The position numbers and the translations under genes are program-made. This document shows positions 16,765 to 26,031 of a stretch of 64,000 bases of DNA, in pieces. The stretch covers positions 62,001 to 126,000 of the forward strand of contig NZ_BJDG01000004.1 of NCBI RefSeq assembly GCF_005404945.1, in the 5' to 3' direction. Numbering within the stretch: position 1 is the stretch's first letter; every line of letters begins with the position of its first letter. A model generated the notes under the pieces. That model did not search any database. It was not told the DNA's origin and saw only the letters and a list, made by a program, of their open reading frames with translations. Origin of the DNA: Lactiplantibacillus pingfangensis (GTDB taxonomy: Bacteria; Bacillota; Bacilli; Lactobacillales; Lactobacillaceae).

Positions 16765-17718
16765 GTGGTTCAAATAAAGCTAAGCAATATTCGGAAAAGT
16801 TACGAACAAAATACGGTGATTGATCAACTTGATCTTGTCTTGCCAGATCAACAAATCACCACTTTAATTGGGCCTTCCGGTTCTGGCAAATCAACTATCC
16901 TCAATATGATTGCCGGGCTGCAACTCCCAACCGGTGGCCGAATCACCTTTGATGAAACGGTAGCCTTCGATGCTGAAAAGCAACTCAATCTAGCACCAGC
17001 CAAACGTCATTTGGCAATGGTTTTTCAAGATTTTGCGCTCTGGCCACACATGACCGTTTTCAAAAACGTCTCATTCGCCCTAGAACCCAAGCTTAAAAAG
17101 CGTGAACTGACTGAGCGGGTTCAATGGGCACTCGAACAAGTCGGTCTGGTTGACTTTAGCAACCGCTATCCCGGTGAACTCTCCGGGGGACAACAGCAAC
17201 GCGTCTCATTGGCCCGCGCACTCGCCGTCAAACCAAAGATCATTCTTTTTGATGAGGCGCTAAGTGCTTTAGATCCGCAGCTCCGTGAGTCCTTGCAACT
17301 TGAAATCAGTGACCTGATTCATCGCAATCACTTGACCGCAATTTTTGTGACCCATGATCGCCATGAGGCCCTTCGTATTTCGGACAACATCGTGTTAATT
17401 AAAGCCGGGAAAGTCGTTCAAACCGGCACGCCAACGACCCTATACAACGACCCTGCCAATTTATTTGCTGCAAGTTTTATTGGCCCGTTGAACTTTATTA
17501 ATGCCCAAACCGCGGTTCGGCCAGAACATGTCAGTTTAGTGCCACAAGCTGGTTGGCAATCATTTGAGGGGCGCGTTCTTAGCTCCACCTTCGCCGGTAG
17601 TCACTACGATACGATCGTCCAATTACCCAATCAATTGTGGCATGTGAATACGATCAAATGTTGTCAACCGCAGGCCACCCATGTCTTTGTCGATCCTCAA
17701 GCCATCTTAACTAATTAG
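16765..17718 (+). CDS. ABC transporter ATPase (iron(III)/aminoethylphosphonate type)
   Basis: 317 residues beginning at GTG 16765 after AAAGGAG; the longer frame from 16618 runs through the hflX terminator and promoter and is rejected. Walker A is GPSGSGKST, Q-loop FQDFALWPHM, signature LSGGQQQR and Walker B IILFDEA-SALD, then the H-loop VTHDRHEA. The C-terminal part (VRPEHVSLVP) is a TOBE-like regulatory domain. It energises the adjoining binding protein and double-length permease. Spacing of 14 bases to the next gene supports one operon. Confidence 0.9.
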   Translation: MVQIKLSNIRKSYEQNTVIDQLDLVLPDQQITTLIGPSGSGKSTILNMIAGLQLPTGGRITFDETVAFDAEKQLNLAPAKRHLAMVFQDFALWPHMTVFKNVSFALEPKLKKRELTERVQWALEQVGLVDFSNRYPGELSGGQQQRVSLARALAVKPKIILFDEALSALDPQLRESLQLEISDLIHRNHLTAIFVTHDRHEALRISDNIVLIKAGKVVQTGTPTTLYNDPANLFAASFIGPLNFINAQTAVRPEHVSLVPQAGWQSFEGRVLSSTFAGSHYDTIVQLPNQLWHVNTIKCCQPQATHVFVDPQAILTN

Positions 17719-17732
17719 GAGTTTATTTAACT

Positions 17733-18746
17733 ATGAAAAACAAAAAAATCGTTCTGACAATCTCAGCAATCGCTATTTTATCCTTAGGTGGTGCAATTTA
17801 TGCTGCCAATCACCACGGAAAAGCGGCTACCAACGATAAAACGTCGACACAATCTCTGACAGTCTACGCAGCCGGTCCCAAGAAGTTATCCGATAAAATC
17901 GTTAAAGGTTTCGAAAAGGACTCTGGTATCAAAGTGAAAACTTTCGATGGGACAACCGGTAAAATCTTAAGCAAACTTAAGGCCGAAGAAAGTAATCCTC
18001 AGGCTGATGTGCTCATCCTTGCCTCAATGGCCGCCGGAGTTGACTTACAATCTCACAAAAAATTACTCACTTATGACGCTAAAAACAGCACTAAGTTGAA
18101 CACACAGTTTAAAGACAACCAGCACCAACTTTTCAATTACAGTGCATCCGCGGTGGGGATCACCTATAACACACAAGAAGTTAAGACGCCGCCAACTGAT
18201 TGGTCAGATTTAACTGATGAACGCTATAAAAATGGGTTAACTATTCCTGATCCCAAAACTTCTGGTTCAAGTTTAGACTTCGTCAATGTCTACCAAATGC
18301 AGCATGGCCAAAGCTACTTCAAACAGCTCAAGCAAAACGGCGCTGAAATTGGTGGCGCTAATAAAGAAGTTCTCGATGCCGTCGTCACTGGTCAAAAGAA
18401 AGCCGTCGTCGGTGGTGTCGACTACATGAGTATCGCAGCCATCAAAAAAGGTGAAAAAATTGGCTTCGCTTATCCTAAAAGCGGCACCCTTGTCAATCCA
18501 CGACCAGCCATGATTTTAAAATCAACAAAACATGCGACAGCCGCAAAAAAATTCATTGACTACTTGCTTTCTGATACGGTTCAAAAACAGATCAAACAAA
18601 GTTATTTAATTCCAGGAACGACTGACAAATTAACGAATCCATTGAATGATCAAGTCATCAAGAGTTACACCGTGAACTGGCATGACGCTAACCAAGCGTT
18701 AGAAGCCAATATTAAAAAGTTCAATCAGGTCTTAGGTCATGACTAA
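17733..18746 (+). CDS. ABC transporter substrate-binding protein (FbpA/PhnS-like)
   Basis: 337 residues, ATG after TAGGAG. N-terminal MKNKKIVLTISAIAILSL is a hydrophobic export or anchor segment. The mature part opens LTVYAAGPKKLSDKIVKGFE and carries ADVLILASMAAG and GGVDYMS, typical of iron(III) or 2-aminoethylphosphonate receptors. Unusually for a Gram-positive receptor there is no lipobox cysteine: the segment reads GGAIYAANHHG, so it is either anchored by the uncleaved helix or secreted. The last 8 bases overlap the permease gene. Confidence 0.85.
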   Translation: MKNKKIVLTISAIAILSLGGAIYAANHHGKAATNDKTSTQSLTVYAAGPKKLSDKIVKGFEKDSGIKVKTFDGTTGKILSKLKAEESNPQADVLILASMAAGVDLQSHKKLLTYDAKNSTKLNTQFKDNQHQLFNYSASAVGITYNTQEVKTPPTDWSDLTDERYKNGLTIPDPKTSGSSLDFVNVYQMQHGQSYFKQLKQNGAEIGGANKEVLDAVVTGQKKAVVGGVDYMSIAAIKKGEKIGFAYPKSGTLVNPRPAMILKSTKHATAAKKFIDYLLSDTVQKQIKQSYLIPGTTDKLTNPLNDQVIKSYTVNWHDANQALEANIKKFNQVLGHD

Positions 18747-20394
18747 GCGTCGCTCCTGGGTTGTCCCTGCAATTGTTTTTGCTACCGTATTAACCTTAAT
18801 TATTGTGGGACCCTTGGCTGCCTTACTGAGCAGCACGCTCTTTGGCAGCCACCTGGTCGAATTGGGTCATCGCTTGACGACCCCTGCCATCTTAACCAGC
18901 CTGCGCCATAGTTTAACCTTGGGGGTTGGGACAATTATTGGCACCACATTAATCACTACACCATTGGCCTTCATCATGACGCGAACTAAACTCGCCCAGT
19001 ATTCGTGGTTACATTGGTTGTTACTAGTACCATTCATGACGCCACCTTATATTAATGCCATGGGTTGGATTTACTTTTTCCAACCACACGGTCTCTGGGC
19101 ACAGGTCTTCCCTAACAGTGCCTTAAGTTTCAAAGGCCTGTTTTCACCATTGGGGATCATTCTAATTATGAGCTTACATTTATATCCATTTGCCTACTTA
19201 TTATTGCGAAATGCGCTGGCCCAATTTAACCAGCGTTGGACACAGGCCGCATTAGTTCACGCAGTCTCTCGGTGGCGGATCTTGACCCGCGTGACACTGC
19301 CAATTTTATTGGTACCTTACTTAGCAATGTGGGTACTGGTCTTCACGAAAACATTGGCCGAATTTGGGACACCGGCAACGTTTGGCCGTAATATTCACTT
19401 TGACGTCTTAACCACGACCATTCAAAGAGACTTGAGCCAATGGCCGCTCGATTTTAAAGGTGGCGTGCTTGCCGGAACAATCTTGTTGAGTATTGCGTTG
19501 TGTGCCTGGGTTGTCCAGCAGACCTTACTGAAACAACCGAAAATTCAAATGACCCACAATCAGCACTCAGTTATCAATAGGCATTGGCATGTGACATTAG
19601 CCGCCGGTTTAGCAATCACGGTCTTATTGTTGGCCGCAATCGGGATTCCGGCTGTTTCGATAGTTTTTCAGTCATTGTTAAAGCAAAGAAGTGCCGGTCT
19701 TACAAGCAGTAACTTGACGTTAGAACACTATCTGGCACTACTCCGGTTCGATAGCCCAGCCTTTCAGGCACTTATTAATACATTTGGCATGGCCATTGTG
19801 ATTAGTTTCGCCAATCTGGTCATTGGGACTTTAATTAGTGTTGCAAGCACGACAAAACGATTGCCACGATGGTTACGAAAATGTTTACATCTATTGGGGT
19901 CCTTACCACTGGCAATTCCTAACGTCGTCTTAGCCTTAAGTTTAATGATTTTCTTTTCACAACTGTTTGCCTTTACGAAACTGTATGGCACGATTTCGGT
20001 CCTTTTAATCGCTGACGTGGTTTTATTCTTGCCGACAACCGTTCAGTACATGACGACTGCCTTTCAGGAATTCAATGATAACTACCTCAATAGTGCCCGA
20101 ATTTTTGAGACAAGTTCCAGTCGGATTATTTTTAAAATTGTTGTTCCAATCTTGATGCCGGCACTCGTCAACAGCTTCGCAATGTCATTCATTGCCACTA
20201 GTCGCGAATTAGTGGTGGCGTTATTATTACTGCCATCCGGCATGACAACAATCTCTTCATTTATTTACCAATCATTCGAACAAGGTGAGGCGTCGCAAGG
20301 AATGGCATTAGCCGTGATGACAGTTCTCATTACTTTTGCAAGTCTTAGTCTTTCGAATCAATGGTTAGATAAGCAGCTAAAACTCTCGCATTAA
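18739..20394 (+). CDS. Double-length ABC permease (iron(III)/aminoethylphosphonate type)
   Basis: 551 residues with about 12 membrane helices. It is two fused permease units: the first has a coupling motif around QAALVHAVSRWRILTRVTLP near 170, the second around SARIFETSSSRIIFKIVVP near 455. This FbpB/ThiP arrangement is normal for the iron, thiamine and phosphonate family. It starts inside the end of the receptor gene (8-base overlap), indicating translational coupling. Together with the two preceding genes it forms a complete importer; iron and organophosphonate cannot be distinguished by eye. Confidence 0.88.
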   Translation: MTKRRSWVVPAIVFATVLTLIIVGPLAALLSSTLFGSHLVELGHRLTTPAILTSLRHSLTLGVGTIIGTTLITTPLAFIMTRTKLAQYSWLHWLLLVPFMTPPYINAMGWIYFFQPHGLWAQVFPNSALSFKGLFSPLGIILIMSLHLYPFAYLLLRNALAQFNQRWTQAALVHAVSRWRILTRVTLPILLVPYLAMWVLVFTKTLAEFGTPATFGRNIHFDVLTTTIQRDLSQWPLDFKGGVLAGTILLSIALCAWVVQQTLLKQPKIQMTHNQHSVINRHWHVTLAAGLAITVLLLAAIGIPAVSIVFQSLLKQRSAGLTSSNLTLEHYLALLRFDSPAFQALINTFGMAIVISFANLVIGTLISVASTTKRLPRWLRKCLHLLGSLPLAIPNVVLALSLMIFFSQLFAFTKLYGTISVLLIADVVLFLPTTVQYMTTAFQEFNDNYLNSARIFETSSSRIIFKIVVPILMPALVNSFAMSFIATSRELVVALLLLPSGMTTISSFIYQSFEQGEASQGMALAVMTVLITFASLSLSNQWLDKQLKLSH

Positions 20395-20497
20395 GGGGGA
20401 CAATTCTTAGCTTTTCGGTTAAATAACGTCATAATTTGTCGTTACCGCTTGCAATTGTTACCCCTGTTCGATTACACTTAAGGAGCAATTAGGCGTG

Positions 20498-20572
20498 ATG
20501 AACCTTTTTGTGGGACCTGGTTGTTTTAACATGTGGATCCTATTGAAAAATCCCATAATGATACAACCTTAA
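20498..20572 (+). CDS. Possible 24-aa small ORF
   Basis: ATG at 20498 (or GTG three bases before) with AAGGAG upstream, encoding MNLFVGPGCFNMWILLKN and a short end. It lies in the spacer after the ABC operon and ends in the terminator stem. The ribosome site is well placed for the GTG. No homology known to me; could be chance. Confidence 0.2.
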   Translation: MNLFVGPGCFNMWILLKNPIMIQP

Positions 20573-20604
20573 AAGACCGCCGACTTAATGTCAGCGGTCT
20601 TTTT
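20571..20604. terminator. Bidirectional terminator between ABC operon and TauE gene
   Basis: AAAAGACCGC-GAC pairs with GTC-GCGGTCTTTT around TTAAT. A/T tracts on both sides suit both convergent units. Confidence 0.9.
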
Positions 20605-20617
20605 AATTATACAAATT

Positions 20618-21499
20618 TTAACGAACGGCCCGTTTTGATCTAATTGCGGCCTGCCATAATGATTGTGCGGTCCACAAACTCACTAACACAATTAGCCAGC
20701 TAATCGCCGTCATGGATAATGATTTGACCAACGTCGCCGCAACAATCACGCCCACGATCCCGCCAAGAATAATGCCAAAGATACCATGATAGTCGACCCG
20801 ATCATGTCGGATAAAGTTGACTGCCGAACTTGGCATCAGTAACGCACAAGATAACATCATAATTGGAAAAGCTGCGATCGGCGTCAAACCTAAAAAGTAC
20901 ACCATCACCATGCAAGGCGCATACAGTCCAACACCGGCTGCCATCAACAACCCCAAAATGAAATTGCCAACGATTCCGATAGCTAAGGGCCAACCACGAA
21001 GACTGGTGGCTTGATTGCCCATGCCTAACAAGCTAACCCAACCAATTAATTTCGCAGCCATTAAAATTGCCGTTATCACCAAGGCAACTGCCATCAAACG
21101 CTGAATCCGTTGCTGATTAAGTTTGGTCATCACTTCACTACCCAGCACGGCCCCAATTGCCGCTGCGACCACTAAACTAATTAGTGTCCAAGACTCAACT
21201 CGAATGGCCGTTACAAAAAATAGCGCCTCAAAGGCCGTCGGAATCGCATGCATGGTATTCAACGTTCCGGGTAGTTGCCGTTCATCTTTCAAATAATGGG
21301 TCGCCTGAAAAATTGCGGTTGACGTGACAAAACTGCCAATGCCCAAAGTGTCTAAAAAATCCGTCACGGCCCCAATTAATAGGCCAACACTAAATTGACG
21401 CAAAGTTGGGCGATAATGCTGTTTTCGAGCACCGCGGACCAACAAAACAAATAACCCCACACTACTCAGTGTCAGGATCGTTACAATTGCAATTACCAT
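20618..21499 (-). CDS. TauE/SafE-family permease
   Basis: 293 residues with about eight membrane helices; ATG after AGAGAGGAAC. The N-terminal GLLIGAVTDFLDTLGIGSF near 39 and the later VGNFILGLLMAAGVGLYAPC form the repeated half-domains of TauE/SafE (formerly DUF81) anion exporters. Substrates in the family include sulfite, sulfoacetate and other organic anions; none can be chosen here. It is a single-gene unit convergent with the ABC operon. Confidence 0.85.
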   Translation of the reverse strand: MVIAIVTILTLSSVGLFVLLVRGARKQHYRPTLRQFSVGLLIGAVTDFLDTLGIGSFVTSTAIFQATHYLKDERQLPGTLNTMHAIPTAFEALFFVTAIRVESWTLISLVVAAAIGAVLGSEVMTKLNQQRIQRLMAVALVITAILMAAKLIGWVSLLGMGNQATSLRGWPLAIGIVGNFILGLLMAAGVGLYAPCMVMVYFLGLTPIAAFPIMMLSCALLMPSSAVNFIRHDRVDYHGIFGIILGGIVGVIVAATLVKSLSMTAISWLIVLVSLWTAQSLWQAAIRSKRAVR

Positions 21500-21714
21500 C
21501 TCTGTTCCTCTCTCTCATCCTGTTAGCATTATACCCGTCTTCTACATGGCTGCCAAAAGAATCGCCATTGTCCCAGATATTAGAATATTTATTAAAAAGG
21601 ATGCCAACTTTTGAAAAATAAACACACACGCCAATTTATCGAACTTTCCAATATTAGTTTTTCGTTTTCGTTCGTCTATTGCATTGAAATTGCGATTTTA
21701 ACAGGCTTTTACAA

Positions 21715-21743
21715 TTGCGAGCCACTAGAATCTCTGGTATTCT
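21715..21743 (+). promoter_or_regulatory. Promoter of the amino-acid permease gene
   Basis: TTGCGA, 17-base spacer, TATTCT. A TAGAAT/ATTCTA inverted repeat covers the -10, a possible operator. Confidence 0.6.
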
Positions 21744-21788
21744 AAAAACAGTTAAAAATTATGTGCGCCAATGAAAGTGAGAATTGCC

Positions 21789-23126
21789 ATGCAAACTGCA
21801 CAAACTGAGACCAAACTTAACCGTTCGTTAGGGTTCTGGTCCGCATTATCACTAGTCGTCGGAACCGTCATCGGCTCTGGTATTTTTTTCAAACAATCTT
21901 CTGTCCTAGATAGTGCTGGCTCCACGTCAAACGCACTGTTAGCTTGGCTTCTCGGTGGGATCATCACCTTAACCGCTGGCTTAACGATTGCCGAAGTCGG
22001 TGCACAAATGCCACATACTGGCGGGTTATACGTCTATATGGAAAATATCTACGGCAAGCTCTGGGGATTTTTATCCGGCTGGATGCAAATCGCAGTATAT
22101 GGTCCAGCCATCATTGCCTCAATTGCGGCTTACTTAGGTATTTTACTCGTCGGCTTTTTCCATCTGAGTAATGGCTGGCAAGCGCCACTCTCAATTGGCG
22201 TGATCGTCTTAATTGGCCTACTAAATATGGTAGAAAATCGTTGGGGTGCCGCATTTCAAATTGTCACCACACTTGGCAAACTGTTACCGATTGGGGCAAT
22301 TATCATCTTTGGTCTCTTTTTCGGTGATCAGAACGCCTTCGGTCAAACCTTACATACAGTTCAACAGTCGACCGGGAACTTTGGGGTTGCGGTCCTCGCG
22401 ACACTTTTCGCTTATGATGGCTGGATTCTCGTCGCAAATTTAGGTGGCGAAATCAAAGAACCACAAAAATTATTGCCACGCGCAATTATCCTAGGAATTT
22501 CGCTCGTGTTGGTGGCATACACGCTAGTTACATATGGTATTCTTCATTTTATTCCCGCTGAAACGATCCACAAGCTCGGTCAGCAAACGACCATCTACTT
22601 TGCTCAGGCCGCTTTTGGCACGATCGGCGGTCGATTACTTAACATCGGAATCATCGTTTCCATGGTCGGCTGTTTGAATGGGAAGATCATGACCTTTCCA
22701 CGTATTATTTACGCAATGGCGGAACGAAAACAGTTGCCATTTTCAAATAAATTAAGTTATTTACATCCAAAGTCACACGAACCAATTATCGCGACCTTGT
22801 TCATTCTCGTTTATGCCAGTATTATGATCATTTTCTTCAACCCAGATCGCCTGTCAGACTTATGTATCTTTACCGTTTACTGCTTCTATGTGGCGACCTT
22901 CATTGGCGTATTTCTACTGCGTAAACGGCATACGGGTGAAAAACGGCCCTTCTCAACGCCGGGCTTTCCGATTACACCACTGATCGCCATCTTAGGTGCA
23001 CTCTTCGTCATCATCAGTGAAATTGGCTCAGATTTACCGGGCGTCTTGCTATCACTCGTGATTGTGGCACTGGGAATTCCCGTTTACTATTACAAACAAC
23101 GGTCAAACGGTAAAACCGAACAATAA
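21789..23126 (+). CDS. APC-superfamily amino-acid permease (SteT/LAT-like)
   Basis: 445 residues. The ATG at 21789 has a GTGAG site; an earlier in-frame ATG at 21771 has none. Twelve hydrophobic segments. The opening GFWSALSLVVGTVIGSGIFF near 12 carries the GSGIF substrate-binding motif of APC transporters, and AEVGAQMPHTGGLYVYME near 64 matches the serine/threonine exchanger-like group. It probably imports or exchanges neutral amino acids at the cell membrane; specificity is undetermined. Monocistronic, between its own promoter and a very long terminator stem. Confidence 0.88.
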   Translation: MQTAQTETKLNRSLGFWSALSLVVGTVIGSGIFFKQSSVLDSAGSTSNALLAWLLGGIITLTAGLTIAEVGAQMPHTGGLYVYMENIYGKLWGFLSGWMQIAVYGPAIIASIAAYLGILLVGFFHLSNGWQAPLSIGVIVLIGLLNMVENRWGAAFQIVTTLGKLLPIGAIIIFGLFFGDQNAFGQTLHTVQQSTGNFGVAVLATLFAYDGWILVANLGGEIKEPQKLLPRAIILGISLVLVAYTLVTYGILHFIPAETIHKLGQQTTIYFAQAAFGTIGGRLLNIGIIVSMVGCLNGKIMTFPRIIYAMAERKQLPFSNKLSYLHPKSHEPIIATLFILVYASIMIIFFNPDRLSDLCIFTVYCFYVATFIGVFLLRKRHTGEKRPFSTPGFPITPLIAILGALFVIISEIGSDLPGVLLSLVIVALGIPVYYYKQRSNGKTEQ

Positions 23127-23140
23127 GTTAATCATGTGCC

Positions 23141-23204
23141 AAAAAAATCAGTCAATCATTACTTGAGAGTCCACTTCTTCAAGTAATGATTGACTGATTT
23201 TTTG
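23141..23204. terminator. Long-stem bidirectional terminator
   Basis: AAAAAATCAGTCAATCATTA with CTTGA pairs perfectly (25 base pairs) with TCAAG and TAATGATTGACTGATTTTTT. It terminates the permease gene and possibly also the convergent FNT gene. Confidence 0.9.
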
Positions 23205-23298
23205 TTAATCCAACGGCCCCCAAACAGAATCGACCTTTAACCCAATAAGCCTTGCTGGACTGATTGCGCTTCTTAGTTTTATCTTGTCGCTTTAACCA

Positions 23299-24060
23299 TT
23301 ATTTTAGGGCTTGCCGATAGCTATAGTAATATAGCGCCCCAACAAATATCGCGCCACCGATAATATTTCCGAGGTAAACTGGAACCAAATTCATCGCAAA
23401 CTGGGACCAAGTTGCGCCACCCTCAAAAATAGCTGCTGGAATTAGAAACGCATTGGCGATGCTATGTTGAAAACCGGTCGCCACAAAAATCATAATTGGA
23501 AACCAAATGCCGAGCAGCTTACCGGCAGCGTCCTTGGCGCCAAAGGACAACCAAACTGCCAAGCCCACAAACCAGTTACAACCAATACCTGAAACCAGAC
23601 TCTGCCAAAAGCTAGCCTGAATTTTAGCTTGGGCCATGGTGATGACAGCCGTTTTGAAGACAGCACTATGTGTGAGTCCGACAAAATGGCCGAAGAAAAA
23701 GGCCACCGCAACCGCAGCAATCACATTTGCAACTGTAATAATCGCCAAGTTCTTCCAGAAAGCCGGCCATTTAAGGCGTTTAGCGAAAGCGGCGGTACTG
23801 ACCGCCATCATGTTACCCGTCACCAATTCACCACCGGCTAACAAAATCACGATTAGCCCAATCGGAAACACACTGGCGCCAATCAAGGTACTACCACCGC
23901 TGGCCGGAATTGCGGCCGAGACACGAATATCCGCCAAGAACCCAAGCGCAATCATTGCCCCACCCACAAACCCTAATAGCCACTTGGCCAACCAAGGCTT
24001 GTTGACCTTGCTCACACCTTTTTCAATACTTGTCTGTAAAATCACTTCCGGGTTCGTCAC
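23299..24060 (-). CDS. Formate/nitrite transporter (FNT) family channel
   Basis: 253 residues. The GTG at 24060 is preceded by GGAGG at eight bases; the ATG five codons earlier contains that ribosome site and is unlikely. Six membrane helices. FNT signatures: GGELVTGNMM near 76 (omega loop), NWFVGLAVW near 160 and the central histidine in TGFQHSIAN near 197. Such channels move formate, nitrite, lactate or hydrosulfide with protons. A fermentative lactobacillus would use it for formate or lactate, but this is inference. Confidence 0.9.
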   Translation of the reverse strand: MTNPEVILQTSIEKGVSKVNKPWLAKWLLGFVGGAMIALGFLADIRVSAAIPASGGSTLIGASVFPIGLIVILLAGGELVTGNMMAVSTAAFAKRLKWPAFWKNLAIITVANVIAAVAVAFFFGHFVGLTHSAVFKTAVITMAQAKIQASFWQSLVSGIGCNWFVGLAVWLSFGAKDAAGKLLGIWFPIMIFVATGFQHSIANAFLIPAAIFEGGATWSQFAMNLVPVYLGNIIGGAIFVGALYYYSYRQALK

Positions 24061-24131
24061 TACTGCTACCTCCATCTCATCTTAATAAGACTACTATACC
24101 GGAATCGTTCGTATTTTTCAGCAAATTAATC

Positions 24132-24160
24132 AAAAAAACGCCACAAAATTAATTGTGACG
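24132..24160 (-). terminator. Terminator of the arylsulfotransferase gene
   Basis: On the minus strand CGTCACAA pairs with TTGTGGCG around TTAATT (one wobble) and is followed by a run of T. Confidence 0.8.
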
Positions 24161-24176
24161 TGTGGTATTACGAACT

Positions 24177-25856
24177 TTAGTCTTTATTTGCATCGAATTG
24201 ATAATTATTATTATAAAAGGCGACCCGGTAAGCGCGATAAGCATAAGCTTTCGCAGACGCATTCTTAATCGTCGCGTTGAAAACCTGATTACCATTTTTG
24301 TCGACTTCAATCACATTACTTTCTTGACCATTTTTCTTCATCCCGAAGTCAATCAACACATTGCCATTCGATTCTTCTTCGGCATAGCCAATAATATTCG
24401 TGAAGTTGGTTTTGCCAAGCGATTTACCATAGGCCCAAGTCTGAGTAATCGTCATCTTAGTCGTATCAATATGATACTTGACCGCCTGTGAATATTTACC
24501 AGACGTCGACTTATCACCATTACTGACCGCAGTATTATTGTCATACAACATAATATTTTCACTGCTGGCATTGCGCGTTAAATCAGCTAGCAAGGTCAAG
24601 CCATGTTGCCCGCCGGTGATGGTCGTGCCACTCGTTGGCGTCAAAATTAATTTTCGATAAGCTTTCGGCCAGCTGGCTTTCTTTTTGCCACTATAAATCC
24701 ACTTAATTTTCTTCGTCGCATAATCAATTTTCATAATCATATCTTGATTACGACCGGAAATCAGGATGCTATTATCAGTCTTATCATATTCGATCGAGTT
24801 TTGATGGAACCAATCAATTTTACCGTCAGACCCCGCCTTAAAGGCCGACCACATTGATTTCGGTAATAGTTTTTTCAGATCAATAACCTTTACAATTTTC
24901 CCAGTCTTATGCGAAATTTCCACCATCGTATCTTCTTTATACTTAGAACCATCCGAAACCGTTGCTAATGAGTTATGATTAGGCAACTCGATTAAGTCAT
25001 GGTGAATCACGGTCGTTTCGGTCCCACCATCCGTACTACTCGTGCTACCGCTAAACGTATATTCTCGATAAACACGACCTAAGTAGTCCGTTTCAATGAG
25101 GTCATTATAAACATCGGAGCTTTGTTTCTTCTTCGTCAGCATCATGATATGGCCACCGGTCCACTGTTCAATCGTATGTTGTGAATAATTTGTACTGTAC
25201 CAACGAACATTACCATCGGCATCAATGGCAAATGGTTCCTTGGTTGTCCGATCAATAATGGTTAACTTGTTATTACCGATTGACATTTTTGTCTTATCTG
25301 ACTTTGAAACTGTGACCGTAGCGCTCTTCACGTATTTTGGTAACGCCCCAGTCTTTAACTGAATGGTCTTTTTGATAACCTCACCACTTTTCAACGTCAC
25401 GGTTAATCTAACCGTATTGGTCGTATTGGCATACAACCCAACGATTGGAACTTGATGGGTCGTCTGATAACCACCATTGACGGTATTCGTAATGCTCGTT
25501 TTAGCCGACTTCCCGACAACGGTATAGCTAACCTTGGCCGCCTGGGAAGTTCTAAAAATAACTAACGCTGTCAGCGGTGACGTCCCATATGGGTTCACCT
25601 TGATATAAGGATTAGCTAGGGTATAGCGCCGATTCGTCGTAGCCTTTTGATAAGTTGCCGTGGCTGATTTTTGTTGATTCGCACGCGTCGTCACCTTCTT
25701 AGAGGCGAGGTTCTTCTTGATCTGTGTTTCAGTTAAGGGCAGTTGCGTCGCACTAGTTTTAGTCGATCGGTTCAGTTGAAACCAAGTCAGGCCAACCGCA
25801 ACTAGCACGAGTCCAATGATTGCCACTAAAGTTATCCGTTTCCGCTTATGGCTCAT
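24177..25856 (-). CDS. Arylsulfate sulfotransferase family protein (ASST)
   Basis: 559 residues. The ATG at 25856 has AGGAG at seven bases; the ORF's first ATG 18 bases earlier has no site. An N-terminal anchor (ITLVAIIGLVLVAVGLTW) places the enzyme outside the membrane. ASST landmarks: IHHDLIELPNHN near 290, DWFHQNSIEYD near 352, ISGRNQDMIMKID near 371 and TGGQHGLTLL near 416, in a beta-propeller-like repeat context. Known members transfer sulfate between phenolic esters. In lactobacilli the physiological donor is unknown. Monocistronic, with its own terminator. Confidence 0.85.
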   Translation of the reverse strand: MSHKRKRITLVAIIGLVLVAVGLTWFQLNRSTKTSATQLPLTETQIKKNLASKKVTTRANQQKSATATYQKATTNRRYTLANPYIKVNPYGTSPLTALVIFRTSQAAKVSYTVVGKSAKTSITNTVNGGYQTTHQVPIVGLYANTTNTVRLTVTLKSGEVIKKTIQLKTGALPKYVKSATVTVSKSDKTKMSIGNNKLTIIDRTTKEPFAIDADGNVRWYSTNYSQHTIEQWTGGHIMMLTKKKQSSDVYNDLIETDYLGRVYREYTFSGSTSSTDGGTETTVIHHDLIELPNHNSLATVSDGSKYKEDTMVEISHKTGKIVKVIDLKKLLPKSMWSAFKAGSDGKIDWFHQNSIEYDKTDNSILISGRNQDMIMKIDYATKKIKWIYSGKKKASWPKAYRKLILTPTSGTTITGGQHGLTLLADLTRNASSENIMLYDNNTAVSNGDKSTSGKYSQAVKYHIDTTKMTITQTWAYGKSLGKTNFTNIIGYAEEESNGNVLIDFGMKKNGQESNVIEVDKNGNQVFNATIKNASAKAYAYRAYRVAFYNNNYQFDANKD

Positions 25857-25980
25857 GTTATTACTCCTATTCATCAGTTATTGCCCCAATAGTTAATAAG
25901 TTCACCTAACAATCAAGTTATACTGTAACGAATGAATATGAATAACCTATGACCCCTGCGCGATGATTTATCGGGCCACA

Positions 25981-26009
25981 AAAAAAGCCTGAGATTGCAC
26001 TCAGACTTT
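25981..26009 (-). terminator. Terminator of the larABCDE operon
   Basis: On the minus strand AGTCTGAG pairs with CTCAGGCT around TGCAAT (one wobble), followed by seven T, about 20 bases after larE. Confidence 0.85.
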
Positions 26010-26031
26010 TTGAACTCGGTACGCTTAAACT

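Noticed and set aside
23636-24085. 149-aa ORF on the plus strand opposite the FNT gene
   Set aside because: It is an antisense shadow of a clear FNT channel gene and has no ribosome site.
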